A stretch of DNA of 25,951 nucleotides, taken from contig JAKBAC010000032.1 in NCBI GenBank assembly GCA_021809365.1, forward strand, positions 1 to 25,951, written 5' to 3'. The notes under the pieces were generated by a model, which saw nothing but the letters and a program-made list of their open reading frames with translations, was not told where the DNA came from and searched no databases. The stretch comes from Planctomycetota bacterium (GTDB lineage Bacteria; Planctomycetota; Phycisphaerae; WQYP01). Within the stretch, counting starts at the first letter, position 1. Each line of letters opens with the position of its first letter. Below are positions 7,746-16,403 of the stretch, piece after piece. Both the position numbers and the translations under genes were made by a program.

Positions 7746-9365
7746 ATGATAAACAACTGTTGGGTTAGATTTCAATTGGCGGCACAACGTCACGGCGAAA
7801 TCTGCAGTTATCGCCTGGCCCTGCTTGGTGTACTTCTGGTTGGCGCGCTCATAGGTACTGGGTTTCCAGTATTTGGTCAGAGCCTGATTCCCAACGCCAT
7901 TACCGCTAAGCCGGTTGAGGCGGCAGCGCATCGTCACGCGACGATTATCACAATCACCGGTCCGATTGATCGCATATCATGGGTCAGCGTGCGCCGACGA
8001 ATCGCCGCGGCCGGTAAACTTAAAAGTTCCCTGCTGATTTTCAAAATCAATTCGTGGAGCGGCCAGTTGGAGCCGGCGTTGAAAATCGCGAAACTCATAC
8101 GTCAAAGCGATCTGGCCACGGTAGCGTGGATCGATCATGGAGCCGTTGGGCCGGCGGCGATCATAGCGGCAGCTTGCCGCCAGGTTGTGATGTCGCGCCG
8201 CTCAACATGGGGTGATGGTGAAGGATTTGCCCTAACCGGCCCTGATGCGGATAAAGTCGCGGCCGATCCGATGGCGGATGTTTTATCACCCGCTCTCAAG
8301 TCCCTGCAGGCGGATGCAACATATCATCCGATATTGATTCTCGCCGGTATGATCGATAGCAAAATAAACATTGATCAAGTTCATAATAAACTTACCGGCA
8401 TCACGCGTTACGTGTCACCCGAAGAACGCCGAAAGTTGATGAGCATCGAAACAGCGCCGGCGGGGAATAGCACAGTACATCCGTGGGTTTATGTGCGGCG
8501 ACCCAAACAATCCGGCACACTTCTGACGCTGGACGCTCGGGAGGCGGTGCGAATGGGGGCGGCGGCGGCAGTGGTGGAATCCCCCGATGATCTGCCCGCA
8601 ATGCTCAATATCACCGGCTCCCGAATTCCCACCCTAGGGCTTGATTTTATGGAAAGAACGTCGCGTTTCTTTTCGCAATTTGATGTACGATTTGTCCTTA
8701 TTGTCATCATGCTGGTTTGCGGCTATCTGGAATTCAGCCATCCGGGGCTGCTGATTCCCGCGATGATCGGATTGATCGCCCTGGGATTGTTCCTTGGCGG
8801 CCCAATGCTGACCGGTTTCGCAAACTGGTGGGAAGTGGGCATTATTTTCCTTGGAATCGTCATTATCGCTTTTGATTTCATTCATTTTGGCGGCCTTGGA
8901 TTGCTGGCACTTCCGGGCTTGATACTTGTGATTACGGGTTTGATCGCAACGTTTGTGCCGACCGGAGGGGTATCCGCGGTCGGGACGGAAAAAGCTCTGC
9001 AAACCGGCTTGGGGGTAGTGACACTGGGGATAATCACCGCGGGATTGATTATCGCGTTGCTGGTAAGATTTCTGCACATTACGCCGGGATTCCGCCGATT
9101 GCAATTGCAGCCGGTTGCGGCATCCGTCCCGGCGTCAGCGCCGGAGGGGCTGTTTGTCGGTGCGGTGGGGCGGTCAATATCCGAACTTCGCCCCGCCGGC
9201 CAGGCGCGGTTTGACAATCGGGTGACATCGGTTGTTTCCCGAGGTGATTTTATCGCGGCGGAATTGCCCGTGCAGATTGTGGAAATCAGGGAAAATCAGG
9301 TGATTGTTCAACGGATGAGTGATGACGCGGAATTTTCCGTGGATTCAACAGTGAACAGAACGTGA
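7746..9365 (+). CDS. NfeD-family membrane protein, long form with ClpP-like domain
   Basis: The 539-residue product resembles long NfeD (NfeD1b) proteins, which usually work with flotillin-like SPFH proteins at the membrane. Residues about 22-45 form a signal or anchor segment. A ClpP/crotonase-fold domain follows to about 290, then four or more membrane helices (about 316-455) and a C-terminal OB-fold domain with the LRPAGQARFDN motif. In the protease-like domain the SAG motif that holds the catalytic Ser appears as GPA (in GAVGPAAIIAAAC), so it is probably not an active serine protease. The ATG at 7746 has GAGGCGG upstream. The next gene starts one base after the stop. No SPFH gene is present in the window. 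Confidence 0.85.
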   Translation: MINNCWVRFQLAAQRHGEICSYRLALLGVLLVGALIGTGFPVFGQSLIPNAITAKPVEAAAHRHATIITITGPIDRISWVSVRRRIAAAGKLKSSLLIFKINSWSGQLEPALKIAKLIRQSDLATVAWIDHGAVGPAAIIAAACRQVVMSRRSTWGDGEGFALTGPDADKVAADPMADVLSPALKSLQADATYHPILILAGMIDSKINIDQVHNKLTGITRYVSPEERRKLMSIETAPAGNSTVHPWVYVRRPKQSGTLLTLDAREAVRMGAAAAVVESPDDLPAMLNITGSRIPTLGLDFMERTSRFFSQFDVRFVLIVIMLVCGYLEFSHPGLLIPAMIGLIALGLFLGGPMLTGFANWWEVGIIFLGIVIIAFDFIHFGGLGLLALPGLILVITGLIATFVPTGGVSAVGTEKALQTGLGVVTLGIITAGLIIALLVRFLHITPGFRRLQLQPVAASVPASAPEGLFVGAVGRSISELRPAGQARFDNRVTSVVSRGDFIAAELPVQIVEIRENQVIVQRMSDDAEFSVDSTVNRT

Positions 9366-9366
9366 G

Positions 9367-9867
9367 ATGAACATGGATTTGGTGCTTGCCTGTATTTTTT
9401 TGTTTGTCGGAGCATTTATCTGCCTGATTGCGGAACTGGTGGTACCGGCGCACGGTTTGATGGCCATTTTGTGCGCGTTATTTGCCATATCCGGGGTGAT
9501 CTTGAGTTTCATGGTTGGAACCGCCTTTGGGCTTTTCAGCCTTTTTGGTGCGCTGGTTTTGGCACCTTTTCTCATTGCCGGTTTCGTGAAATTTTATCCT
9601 TACAGCCCGGTGGGGCGACGGATTCTTCTGCGCGGTCCAAAGCCGGGAATAGTTGCCGGGGCATCTGAGGAGCAGCAGGCTGATCTTGCCGTTCTGGTGG
9701 GGCGGTACGGTGTTGCAGTCACCACATTACGGCCATCTGGAACCGCCTTGATTGATGGCCGGCGTGTAGCGTGTATCAGTGAAGGACCGATTATTGAAAA
9801 AGGCACCCCGATTCAAGCGTTGGGTGTATCCGGGGGACAACTGCTGGTGCAGGTTCTGGAGAGATAG
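9367..9867 (+). CDS. NfeD-like short membrane protein with OB-fold domain
   Basis: This 166-residue protein has two or three N-terminal membrane helices (about residues 4-75, including a LIAELVVPAHG segment) and a soluble C-terminal domain. That domain has the NfeD OB-fold pattern GRYGVAVTTLRPSGTALIDGRR. It begins one base after the long NfeD gene, so translation is likely coupled and the two products probably act together in the membrane. In related operons the flotillin-like gene floA usually comes next, but here the next gene is an epimerase. The ATG at 9367 may alternate with an in-frame ATG at 9373; the ribosome binding site is weak. Confidence 0.82.
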   Translation: MNMDLVLACIFLFVGAFICLIAELVVPAHGLMAILCALFAISGVILSFMVGTAFGLFSLFGALVLAPFLIAGFVKFYPYSPVGRRILLRGPKPGIVAGASEEQQADLAVLVGRYGVAVTTLRPSGTALIDGRRVACISEGPIIEKGTPIQALGVSGGQLLVQVLER

Positions 9868-9881
9868 CCAGATGTAAAGTA

Positions 9882-9918
9882 TATGTCCTGAAATGTTTAT
9901 AAAGCATTATGGGACATA
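9882..9918. promoter_or_regulatory. inverted repeat flanking a TATAAA box before the epimerase gene
   Basis: TATGTCC (9882-9888) and its exact reverse complement GGACATA (9912-9918) flank an AT-rich 23-nt stretch that contains TATAAA (9898-9903). No good -35 box is seen. The arrangement could be a regulated promoter or a long-loop hairpin between nfeD and the epimerase gene. Confidence 0.3.
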
Positions 9919-9947
9919 ATGAAGCGCAATTTACTTGGAGTACGGTT

Positions 9948-10925
9948 GTGACACAGAGAATTTTAATCACTGGTGGGGCTGGTTTTATCGGTTCCCATCT
10001 CGCCGAGGCGCTATTGCGGCGCGGCGATGATGTTTATATCTTGGACGATCAATCGACGGGTTCCAAATCCAACATTGAACATTTGTTTTCCAATCGACAA
10101 CTGCGTTTTATCCCCGGCAGCATTATGGATTCCGCCGTATTGGCCAGGCTGGTGGGAACGTGCCATTATGTTGTGCATTTGGCTGCCGCGGTGGGGGTGC
10201 AATACATTTTGGAAAAGCCACTGGAGAGCATTCTTACAAACGTGGTCGGAACCGAGCGTGTGCTTCATGCGTGCCGCGAGTTTGAAAAGCCGTTGTTTTT
10301 AGCCAGTACCAGTGAAGTATACGGCCTGCAAACGCGCGCACCATTGCGGGAAAACGATTATTGCGTGCTGGGGGCGACATCGGTCAGCCGTTGGTCGTAT
10401 GCGTGTTCCAAGGCCTTGGATGAGTTTATGGCATTGGCCTACCATCAGCAGGGGGCTTTTCCTGTAACGATTGGCCGATTTTTTAACACGGTAGGCCCCC
10501 GCCAGTCGCCGGCGTATGGAATGGTTTTGCCTCGTTTGGTGGATCAGGCCTTACAGAATCAGCCGCTGACCGTCCACGGCGACGGCAAGCAAACCCGGAC
10601 GTTTACGCACGTAGCGGACGCTGTTCACGCCATCATGCTGCTTATCGATAATCCGCATGCCGCCGGCGATGTTTATAATATAGGCGGCTCGGAGGAGATC
10701 AGTATCTTAGCTTTGGCCCAACGCGTGCTGAAGGCAACCGGAAGCAAAGCATCGATCAACCTGATTCCCTACGACAAGGTGTACAATCGCAACTTCGAGG
10801 ATATGCCGCGTCGTGTTCCGGATATCGGCAAGCTCAAGGCGGCAACTCATTTTTCGCCGCAATTCGACTTGGATCGAATGATTGCCGATGTGATTGCGGA
10901 TCGGCGCGGTCGGCGCTTGCACTGA
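9948..10925 (+). CDS. NAD-dependent epimerase/dehydratase (extended SDR, sugar-nucleotide type)
   Basis: The 325-residue protein is an extended short-chain dehydrogenase that modifies nucleotide-activated sugars for surface glycans. It has the Rossmann motif TGGAGFIGSH at the N-terminus, STSEVYG with the catalytic Ser/Thr, and YACSK as the YxxxK motif. The substrate-side segment is NTVGPRQSPAYGMVLPR, followed by GDGKQTRTFTHVADAVHA. This pattern is shared by UDP-glucuronate decarboxylases and UDP-hexose 4-epimerases, so the exact reaction is undecided. The GTG at 9948 is chosen because GGAG ends seven bases upstream and the Rossmann motif then begins at once. An in-frame ATG at 9909 has no ribosome binding site. 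It ends just before an AT-rich promoter region. Confidence 0.85.
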   Translation: MTQRILITGGAGFIGSHLAEALLRRGDDVYILDDQSTGSKSNIEHLFSNRQLRFIPGSIMDSAVLARLVGTCHYVVHLAAAVGVQYILEKPLESILTNVVGTERVLHACREFEKPLFLASTSEVYGLQTRAPLRENDYCVLGATSVSRWSYACSKALDEFMALAYHQQGAFPVTIGRFFNTVGPRQSPAYGMVLPRLVDQALQNQPLTVHGDGKQTRTFTHVADAVHAIMLLIDNPHAAGDVYNIGGSEEISILALAQRVLKATGSKASINLIPYDKVYNRNFEDMPRRVPDIGKLKAATHFSPQFDLDRMIADVIADRRGRRLH

Positions 10926-10965
10926 TAGATATGAGCAACTGGATAAGATGGTTTTTCATTGCATT

Positions 10966-10993
10966 TTGAGGATAATATTTAAGGTCCTATAAT
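10966..10993 (+). promoter_or_regulatory. sigma-70-type promoter upstream of asd
   Basis: TTGAGG (10966-10971) and a perfect TATAAT (10988-10993) are separated by 16 nt inside an AT-rich island. Transcription would start near 11000, leaving a leader of about 165 nt before asd. The preceding gene ends at 10925, so this probably starts the asd-truA-glycosyltransferase run. Confidence 0.6.
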
Positions 10994-11164
10994 ATACATT
11001 ATGTTAAATTGCGCTTAATGCGAATAATATTGCAAATACCGCCCTCCCATGCGGCGTTGTCCAATTTCCTTGCATCTGCTACGATCCATAATCTATGGTT
11101 TGGCTTTGGCCAGCCCGGCTTATACGGTTATGCCGGATTTGCGCTCGTTGAGGATACCAAGTAG

Positions 11165-12184
11165 ATGAATCGTCTTCCCGTCGTTGCTATTGTCGGCGCT
11201 ACCGGTGCCGTGGGTGTTGAATTTCTTCGATGTCTGGAGGATCGGCGATTCCCATTATCTGAACTGCGTCTGTATGCCTCCGCACGCAGCGCCGGAAAGC
11301 AATTGTCCTTCCGCGGCGAGTCGCTCAACGTGCATGAGCTTACCGAGCGGAGTTTTGAAGGCGTTGATATTGCATTATTTTCCGCCGGCGGATCCATCAG
11401 TAAAAAATTCGGCCCCATCGCGGCCAAGGCCGGCGCGGTGGTTGTGGATAACAGCTCGGCGTTTCGCATGAATCCCGAGGTGCCACTGATTGTTCCGGAA
11501 ATCAATCCCGAACAGATTCAGCATCATAAGGGTATCATCGCGAATCCCAATTGTTCGACCATTATCGCCATTGTTCCATTGTGGCCGCTGCACAAAATTA
11601 ACCGCATCACGCGGCTGGTCGCCGCGACGTATCAGGCGGCCAGCGGAGCCGGAGCTGCGGCCATGCAGGAGTTGCTGGATTCCACCAGGGCGGCCCTGGA
11701 GGGGCGTCATTACCCCCCCACTGTCCTGCCCCATCCGTATGCGTTCAATGTTTTCAGCCATAATGCCTCCGTCGATCCGCAAAGTGGTTACAACGAAGAA
11801 GAGCTTAAGATGGTTAAGGAAACGCATAAAATTTTCGGCGATCCCGCCATGCGCATCTCCGCGACATGCGTGCGTGTACCGGTATTGCGGGCACATTGTG
11901 AGGCCTTGAACGTTGAATTCACGTCGCCCATGGAGTCCGCGAAAGTCCGGGAAATTCTGGCTCACGCTCCGGGAGTTAAGGTGGTGGATGATCGGCAAAA
12001 GAATTATTTTCCGATGCCGCGCGACGCCTCCGGGCAGGGCGATATTCTCGTAGGTAGAATCCGCAATGATATCAGCGATCCATCCGGGCGCAGCATTGCC
12101 ATGTTCGTAGCCGGGGATCAGTTGCTCAAGGGTGCCGCCCTGAACGCGGTGCAGATCGCCGAGTTGCTGGCGGCCAAGAGCTGA
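11165..12184 (+). CDS. asd: aspartate-semialdehyde dehydrogenase
   Basis: Asd reduces aspartyl phosphate to aspartate semialdehyde with NADPH. This is the branch point to lysine and diaminopimelate, threonine and methionine. The 339-residue protein has the N-terminal nucleotide-binding motif GATGAVG (11-17), the DNSSAFRM segment, the catalytic Cys in NPNCST (C130) and the catalytic His near 244 in RVPVLRAHCE. Length is normal. The ATG at 11165 has GAGGAT about ten bases upstream. A promoter lies 170 nt upstream. The stop codon is part of a 10-bp hairpin (12182-12205), and truA follows on the same strand. Confidence 0.96.
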   Translation: MNRLPVVAIVGATGAVGVEFLRCLEDRRFPLSELRLYASARSAGKQLSFRGESLNVHELTERSFEGVDIALFSAGGSISKKFGPIAAKAGAVVVDNSSAFRMNPEVPLIVPEINPEQIQHHKGIIANPNCSTIIAIVPLWPLHKINRITRLVAATYQAASGAGAAAMQELLDSTRAALEGRHYPPTVLPHPYAFNVFSHNASVDPQSGYNEEELKMVKETHKIFGDPAMRISATCVRVPVLRAHCEALNVEFTSPMESAKVREILAHAPGVKVVDDRQKNYFPMPRDASGQGDILVGRIRNDISDPSGRSIAMFVAGDQLLKGAALNAVQIAELLAAKS

Positions 12185-12205
12185 TTTCATTTCGCAATGA
12201 AATCA
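12182..12205. repeat. perfect 10-bp hairpin spanning the asd stop codon
   Basis: TGATTTCATT (12182-12191) pairs exactly with AATGAAATCA (12196-12205) around the loop TCGC. The asd stop codon is the first three bases. No T-run follows and the stem is AT-rich, so it is not a standard terminator. It may protect the asd transcript end or tune truA expression; the putative truA start lies 18 nt further on. Confidence 0.5.
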
Positions 12206-12223
12206 AATAGGGATGCCATCGTC

Positions 12224-12964
12224 ATGCCACAGCACCGCTATAAATTGACCATAGCTTATGACGGTACCGCCTATTGCGGCTGGCAGAGGCAGATTGAGCC
12301 TCTCCCCACCCTACAGCGCGAGGTGGAGAGAGCTGCGGGCTACATCGTCAATCATCCGGTGACGGTACTGGGATCGTCGCGCACGGATACCGGCGTTCAT
12401 GCGCAGGGACAGATCGCGGAAATGACGGTAGACACGCAGTGGGAACCGGAGCGTCTTCGGTTGGCCATTAACAGCCGCTTACCGCTGGATATATTGATCC
12501 GAAAAATTGAGCCGGTCGATGAAACGTTTAATATCCGATCAGCGGTGCGCAAACGATACCGCTATCTGATCTGGGCGGATCGTGACCGGCCGGTTTTTTA
12601 CCGTCATTACGTTTATCATCATTGGCGCGAACTCGATATGTCCGTGATGCGCGAAGCGTGCGGGCTTTATGTGGGAAAACACGACTTTATCGCTTTCCGC
12701 GGGTGTCGGGACGACCGCCAAACGACGATTCGCGAAATTTTTTATTGCGGCATTCATCAGCGCGGACCGATAATTATCTTTGCCGTGGAAGGTAGCGGCT
12801 TTTTGTACCACATGGTGCGGACTATGGTGGGTACAGTCCTGGCCATTGGCCGGGGTGAAGGAAAGCCGGATAAGGTGACGGAACTGTTTTCCTCGGGTGA
12901 TCGACGGGCCGCCGGGCCGTGTGCGCCGGCGTCAGGCTTGTGTTTGCAATGGATTCGCTTTTAA
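12224..12964 (+). CDS. truA: tRNA pseudouridine(38-40) synthase
   Basis: TruA converts uridines 38-40 in the tRNA anticodon arm to pseudouridine. The 246-residue protein shows the N-terminal YKLTIAYDGTAYCGWQRQ block and SSRTDTGVHA with the catalytic Asp (about D55). The core RKRYRYLIW and the C-terminal GSGFLYHMVRTMVGTVLAIGRG motif are also present. The ATG at 12224 is preferred because AGGGA lies ten bases upstream and the protein then starts right at the conserved region. The ATG at 12197 lies inside a hairpin and lacks a ribosome binding site. A glycosyltransferase gene follows after about 48 nt. Confidence 0.95.
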   Translation: MPQHRYKLTIAYDGTAYCGWQRQIEPLPTLQREVERAAGYIVNHPVTVLGSSRTDTGVHAQGQIAEMTVDTQWEPERLRLAINSRLPLDILIRKIEPVDETFNIRSAVRKRYRYLIWADRDRPVFYRHYVYHHWRELDMSVMREACGLYVGKHDFIAFRGCRDDRQTTIREIFYCGIHQRGPIIIFAVEGSGFLYHMVRTMVGTVLAIGRGEGKPDKVTELFSSGDRRAAGPCAPASGLCLQWIRF

Positions 12965-13012
12965 CGATTCGCCCCGTTGGAAGCCCTCCAGCGCCGCACG
13001 GGAAGTCAATTG

Positions 13013-14194
13013 TTGAAAATTGTACATATCATTACACGTTTGATCGTCGGCGGAGCGCAGGAAAATACCATTCTGACCTGTGAGGGCCTGCATCGCCTTG
13101 GGCATGATGTGACGCTGGTAACCGGTTCCAGCCCCGGCCCGGAAGGCTCGCTCATGCGCCGGGCCACCACCGGTGGATACCGTGTCTTCGTGGAAGACTG
13201 CCTGGTGCGCAATCCGCATCCGTGGAAGGATATGCAAGCTTTTCGGCGGCTCAAACGTCTGTTGAAAACAGTGCAACCCGATATTGTCCATACTCATTCC
13301 AGTAAGGCCGGCATCATAGGACGGCTGGCGGCGTGGCAGTGTAAGGTTCCGGTCATTGTTCATACAATTCATGGACTGCCCTTCCACCCCTATCAATCCC
13401 GCCTTACCAATTCCGCGTGGATTTATCTGGAACGTTTTGCCGCCCGGCGTTGCCATAAAATTGTATGTGTCGCGGATGCGATGACCGTTCAGGCACTTCA
13501 AGCGGGTGTGGGCACCAGGGAAAAATTTCTCACCATCTACAGCGGTATGGAAACGCAGCCATTTCTTGCACACACCCACGATCGCGCCTCGGCACGACAG
13601 CAACTGGGTATAGCGCCGGATCGCCTGGTGGTCGGAACGATCGCCCGCTTGCAGCCGCTGAAGGGACACGATGATATTCTGGCCATTGCTCAATCGCTGA
13701 TAAAAGCGGAACCGCGGATTACCTTCCTTTGGATTGGTGATGGCATATTTCGTGATCGGTTCACCGCCTTGATTGAAAAATCAGGCTGGCAAGATCATTT
13801 TGTTTTAACCGGTCTGGTACCGCCGGAACAGGTGCCGGCACTCATTCCGGCTATGGATATTATGGTTCATCCAAGCTATCGGGAAGGGTTGCCACGGGCC
13901 GTGGTGCAGGGCCTGCTGGAAAGCGTTCCGGCCATTGTATACAACTGTGACGGTGCCGGTGAAGTCTGCATCGCGGATCAAACGGGTATTCCGGTGGCCC
14001 CCGGCGATCTTGCCGCGTTGCAGAGCGCAATATTACGACTGCTGCAGGATCAATCACTGCGCGATACCCTGGGTTCTGCCGGAAGGGCACTTGCGGTCAC
14101 GCGATTTGACGCTGTTGGCATGGTGGATCAACTGCTGGTACTCTATCGGCAATTATTACAAGGAGAAACGAATGCGATTAAGCCGGGCAATTAG
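13013..14194 (+). CDS. GT4-family glycosyltransferase
   Basis: This GT-B fold enzyme transfers a sugar from a nucleotide donor, probably for a surface glycan or lipid-linked product. The N-terminal acceptor domain begins KIVHIITRLIVGGAQENT and carries the HTHSSKAGIIGRLAAW segment. The C-terminal donor domain has VGTIARLQPLKGHDDIL and PSYREGLPRAVVQGLLE. The family's EX7E motif appears as E-x7-Q, a change I associate with one GT4 subgroup. I chose the TTG at 13013 (393 residues), since GGGA lies nine bases upstream and the conserved start follows at once; the TTG at 13010 is equally possible. The last 23 nt overlap the next gene, which suggests translational coupling. Confidence 0.85.
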   Translation: MKIVHIITRLIVGGAQENTILTCEGLHRLGHDVTLVTGSSPGPEGSLMRRATTGGYRVFVEDCLVRNPHPWKDMQAFRRLKRLLKTVQPDIVHTHSSKAGIIGRLAAWQCKVPVIVHTIHGLPFHPYQSRLTNSAWIYLERFAARRCHKIVCVADAMTVQALQAGVGTREKFLTIYSGMETQPFLAHTHDRASARQQLGIAPDRLVVGTIARLQPLKGHDDILAIAQSLIKAEPRITFLWIGDGIFRDRFTALIEKSGWQDHFVLTGLVPPEQVPALIPAMDIMVHPSYREGLPRAVVQGLLESVPAIVYNCDGAGEVCIADQTGIPVAPGDLAALQSAILRLLQDQSLRDTLGSAGRALAVTRFDAVGMVDQLLVLYRQLLQGETNAIKPGN

Positions 14195-16403
14195 GCAAAT
14201 ATCCGAAAATTCCGGCGGAATGCTCCTATCGGCCAGACTTTTCATGCTGGCATGCATAGCGCTCATCCTTACTAATAGCGTACCCCAACTCATGGCGCAG
14301 CAGTTGCCTCAACCAGTCGCTCCGCCGGTCAGCCGAATCCAGCATGCGGTGGCCAAACTGGATGATCAGATCGGCGAGCTGCTCTTGAACCTGCCGGTAG
14401 GCGCGAACCAAACCGTATCAGCCGAAGAGATGGAGGAGACGTACCGGCTTATTATCCGGCATTTGTATCAATCGGCGATGCATTGCAATAATCCCGCCCT
14501 GCGCTCCCGTATTATGCTGAAGGCCGATCAGCTTGCGACGGGCCTGCCGGATTTTGACAAGCAGATTAAAACTCTGCTCGGCGGCACCGCACCGGCTAAC
14601 GCCGCGGCCGTGCAGGCCTGTATCGCGCTGGATAAGGCCAGTGCCAAAGTCAACACGTCCATAGCCTCCACAGACGATCTTAATAGTTATCTGCATAAGA
14701 TGCTCAAACCGCTGGCTCCGCTGGCGGCACTCCAATTCACCGGCCCCACGCCCCCGGTGGTCTGGCCGGTAATTCCGGCCACCGGTGCGCAGCCGATTCC
14801 GCTGCCTTCCGGCAATCATTTGCCCGATGTTACGCTGGAAATGTCCGCCCTCCAACAGGCCAATATTATGCCTGGAATGCGGCGGGTTCTGCGACAGATT
14901 CTTCAACAACTTCAGATCGGCTTAAATCATCGTTCCACCCATCGGCAAAGCAAAATTTATTATCAGGTCATCCTGCAATGCGTAAGCCTGGCTGAACATT
15001 TACAACAGGGAACGGTATTGCCCAATGAGGTCAGGCAGGAATTCAATCATCGTCTCATGCTGGGATTGCTTTTTTTCAAAGACAGGCGTACCCGCGGTGC
15101 CGCAGCGCGAAAGCTGGAATTCATCGGAACGATCGTTCATTCGCTGGAGCTTCTGCAGACCGTGCCATTGTCGCCGCAAGCAAAAAGCACGATTACAATC
15201 TGCATGCACGATTCTATCGTGAAACTGCAAAGTTCCGACCACGGCACAACCTACGCTGATCGCCTACGGCTCATGGATAAACTGCTCGGAAGTCATCAGG
15301 CATTTATCGCATTAATCCGCCGGGCGCATGCGGGCTACACCGACACCGCCTGGCGGCGAATCGCCGGACATGAACAGCGCGACCTTAACCGCGTGATAAC
15401 GGCTCTGAATATTGGATTCGACAGTGATGCCATCCACCGGTATCTAAGCCGCGTGGCAGAGCTGACACCCAATCTTTGGCGGCTCAGTGCTATGCCCGCA
15501 TTGGCAGAGCAGGCCCTGCTGTATCACCCACAACCTGCCGACGGCGTGGAACAGAACATGGCTCGCTGGGCGGTTCATATCGGCATGCACCCCTACCAGA
15601 CGGGCACCGCGGCGGCGACTGTTGATCGCTTCGGCATGGTGCTGGCGATTCTGGCCGCCACCCATCGAGAAATGGCGATCCATAGCCCCGCTCGCTTGCT
15701 GAAAACACTCTCGGGCGGAAGATATGCCCTTTTTGTAACGGATTTCTTGAACACCCAACGCGAACTTGCCAATTCGCTGGCCCGTCCGCAAATTGCACCA
15801 GACAAATTGTTGCGGGTTCTGCGTCGGCAACGCCTGATTTTTCAAGTCAGCGCTGAACTTGCCTATCTGCTGGGCAAGGACCATCCGCTCTTGAAGCTCA
15901 ATCAATGGGCTGCCTGGCATGTGGGACATCGCACCGTTAACACCGTGTTGAATCAATTTGAGCAGACACTTTCGTCGGAATACCGCACGGCTACCGATGC
16001 CCGCAAAGTCACTTCGGACGCGTGGGCCGATTTCGCCGCAACCGCTCCGGCCATCCGCGTGTTGGCGGATGCGTGCCGCAATGTGCTACCGCACGTTAAC
16101 GCCCCGCTGTCCGCCTGGTCCACCGGCTGGCTGCAAGCGTATTCGCCTCCGCCGGATGACGCGATGTATCGAACGGAACTATCTAAGTTCAGCATGGCCT
16201 GTATGTATTTCCGCAGCGCTCAATATAACTCCACTCATGAAAGTGCGCTGGCGATTACCACAAATACAACGACTTCATCAAATTCCGGATCAGCGACGAT
16301 CAACGAAGTCTCGCCGGCACCGGATATTTTCGTGTCCGGACTGCATGCCCTGGCGCGAAGAGCAATAACAACGCGATCAGGTCGGCACCGGCGGACACAG
16401 TAA
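14172..16403 (+). CDS. large exported protein of unknown function, 3' end apparently frameshifted
   Basis: I do not recognise this 743-residue protein. It starts with a signal peptide: a hydrophobic stretch at about 17-37 and a likely cleavage after LMA at 42. The rest is mostly helical in appearance, rich in Leu, Ala, Arg, His and Gln, with a short Pro-rich stretch near 190-220 and no further clear membrane segment. The ATG at 14172 has AGGAG six bases upstream, inside the end of the glycosyltransferase gene. Base-composition evidence indicates that the true coding sequence leaves this frame near 16253. If so, the last 50 residues given by this frame are artefactual. The protein lies between two glycosyltransferase-type genes, so a periplasmic or surface glycan role is possible but unproven. 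Confidence 0.75.
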   Translation: MRLSRAIRQISENSGGMLLSARLFMLACIALILTNSVPQLMAQQLPQPVAPPVSRIQHAVAKLDDQIGELLLNLPVGANQTVSAEEMEETYRLIIRHLYQSAMHCNNPALRSRIMLKADQLATGLPDFDKQIKTLLGGTAPANAAAVQACIALDKASAKVNTSIASTDDLNSYLHKMLKPLAPLAALQFTGPTPPVVWPVIPATGAQPIPLPSGNHLPDVTLEMSALQQANIMPGMRRVLRQILQQLQIGLNHRSTHRQSKIYYQVILQCVSLAEHLQQGTVLPNEVRQEFNHRLMLGLLFFKDRRTRGAAARKLEFIGTIVHSLELLQTVPLSPQAKSTITICMHDSIVKLQSSDHGTTYADRLRLMDKLLGSHQAFIALIRRAHAGYTDTAWRRIAGHEQRDLNRVITALNIGFDSDAIHRYLSRVAELTPNLWRLSAMPALAEQALLYHPQPADGVEQNMARWAVHIGMHPYQTGTAAATVDRFGMVLAILAATHREMAIHSPARLLKTLSGGRYALFVTDFLNTQRELANSLARPQIAPDKLLRVLRRQRLIFQVSAELAYLLGKDHPLLKLNQWAAWHVGHRTVNTVLNQFEQTLSSEYRTATDARKVTSDAWADFAATAPAIRVLADACRNVLPHVNAPLSAWSTGWLQAYSPPPDDAMYRTELSKFSMACMYFRSAQYNSTHESALAITTNTTTSSNSGSATINEVSPAPDIFVSGLHALARRAITTRSGRHRRTQ

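Noticed and set aside
11000..11164. Lysine or other riboswitch in the asd leader
   Set aside because: I could not find the conserved core of any known riboswitch class, only a 5-bp stem near 11115-11136.
13935..14171. Upstream extension of the exported protein's frame
   Set aside because: It lies wholly inside the glycosyltransferase gene. The ATG at 14172 has a strong ribosome binding site and begins a signal peptide.
16241..16390. Programmed -1 frameshifting in the exported protein gene
   Set aside because: No slippery heptamer is present, and two shifts in a row at GCGAT fit missing bases better.
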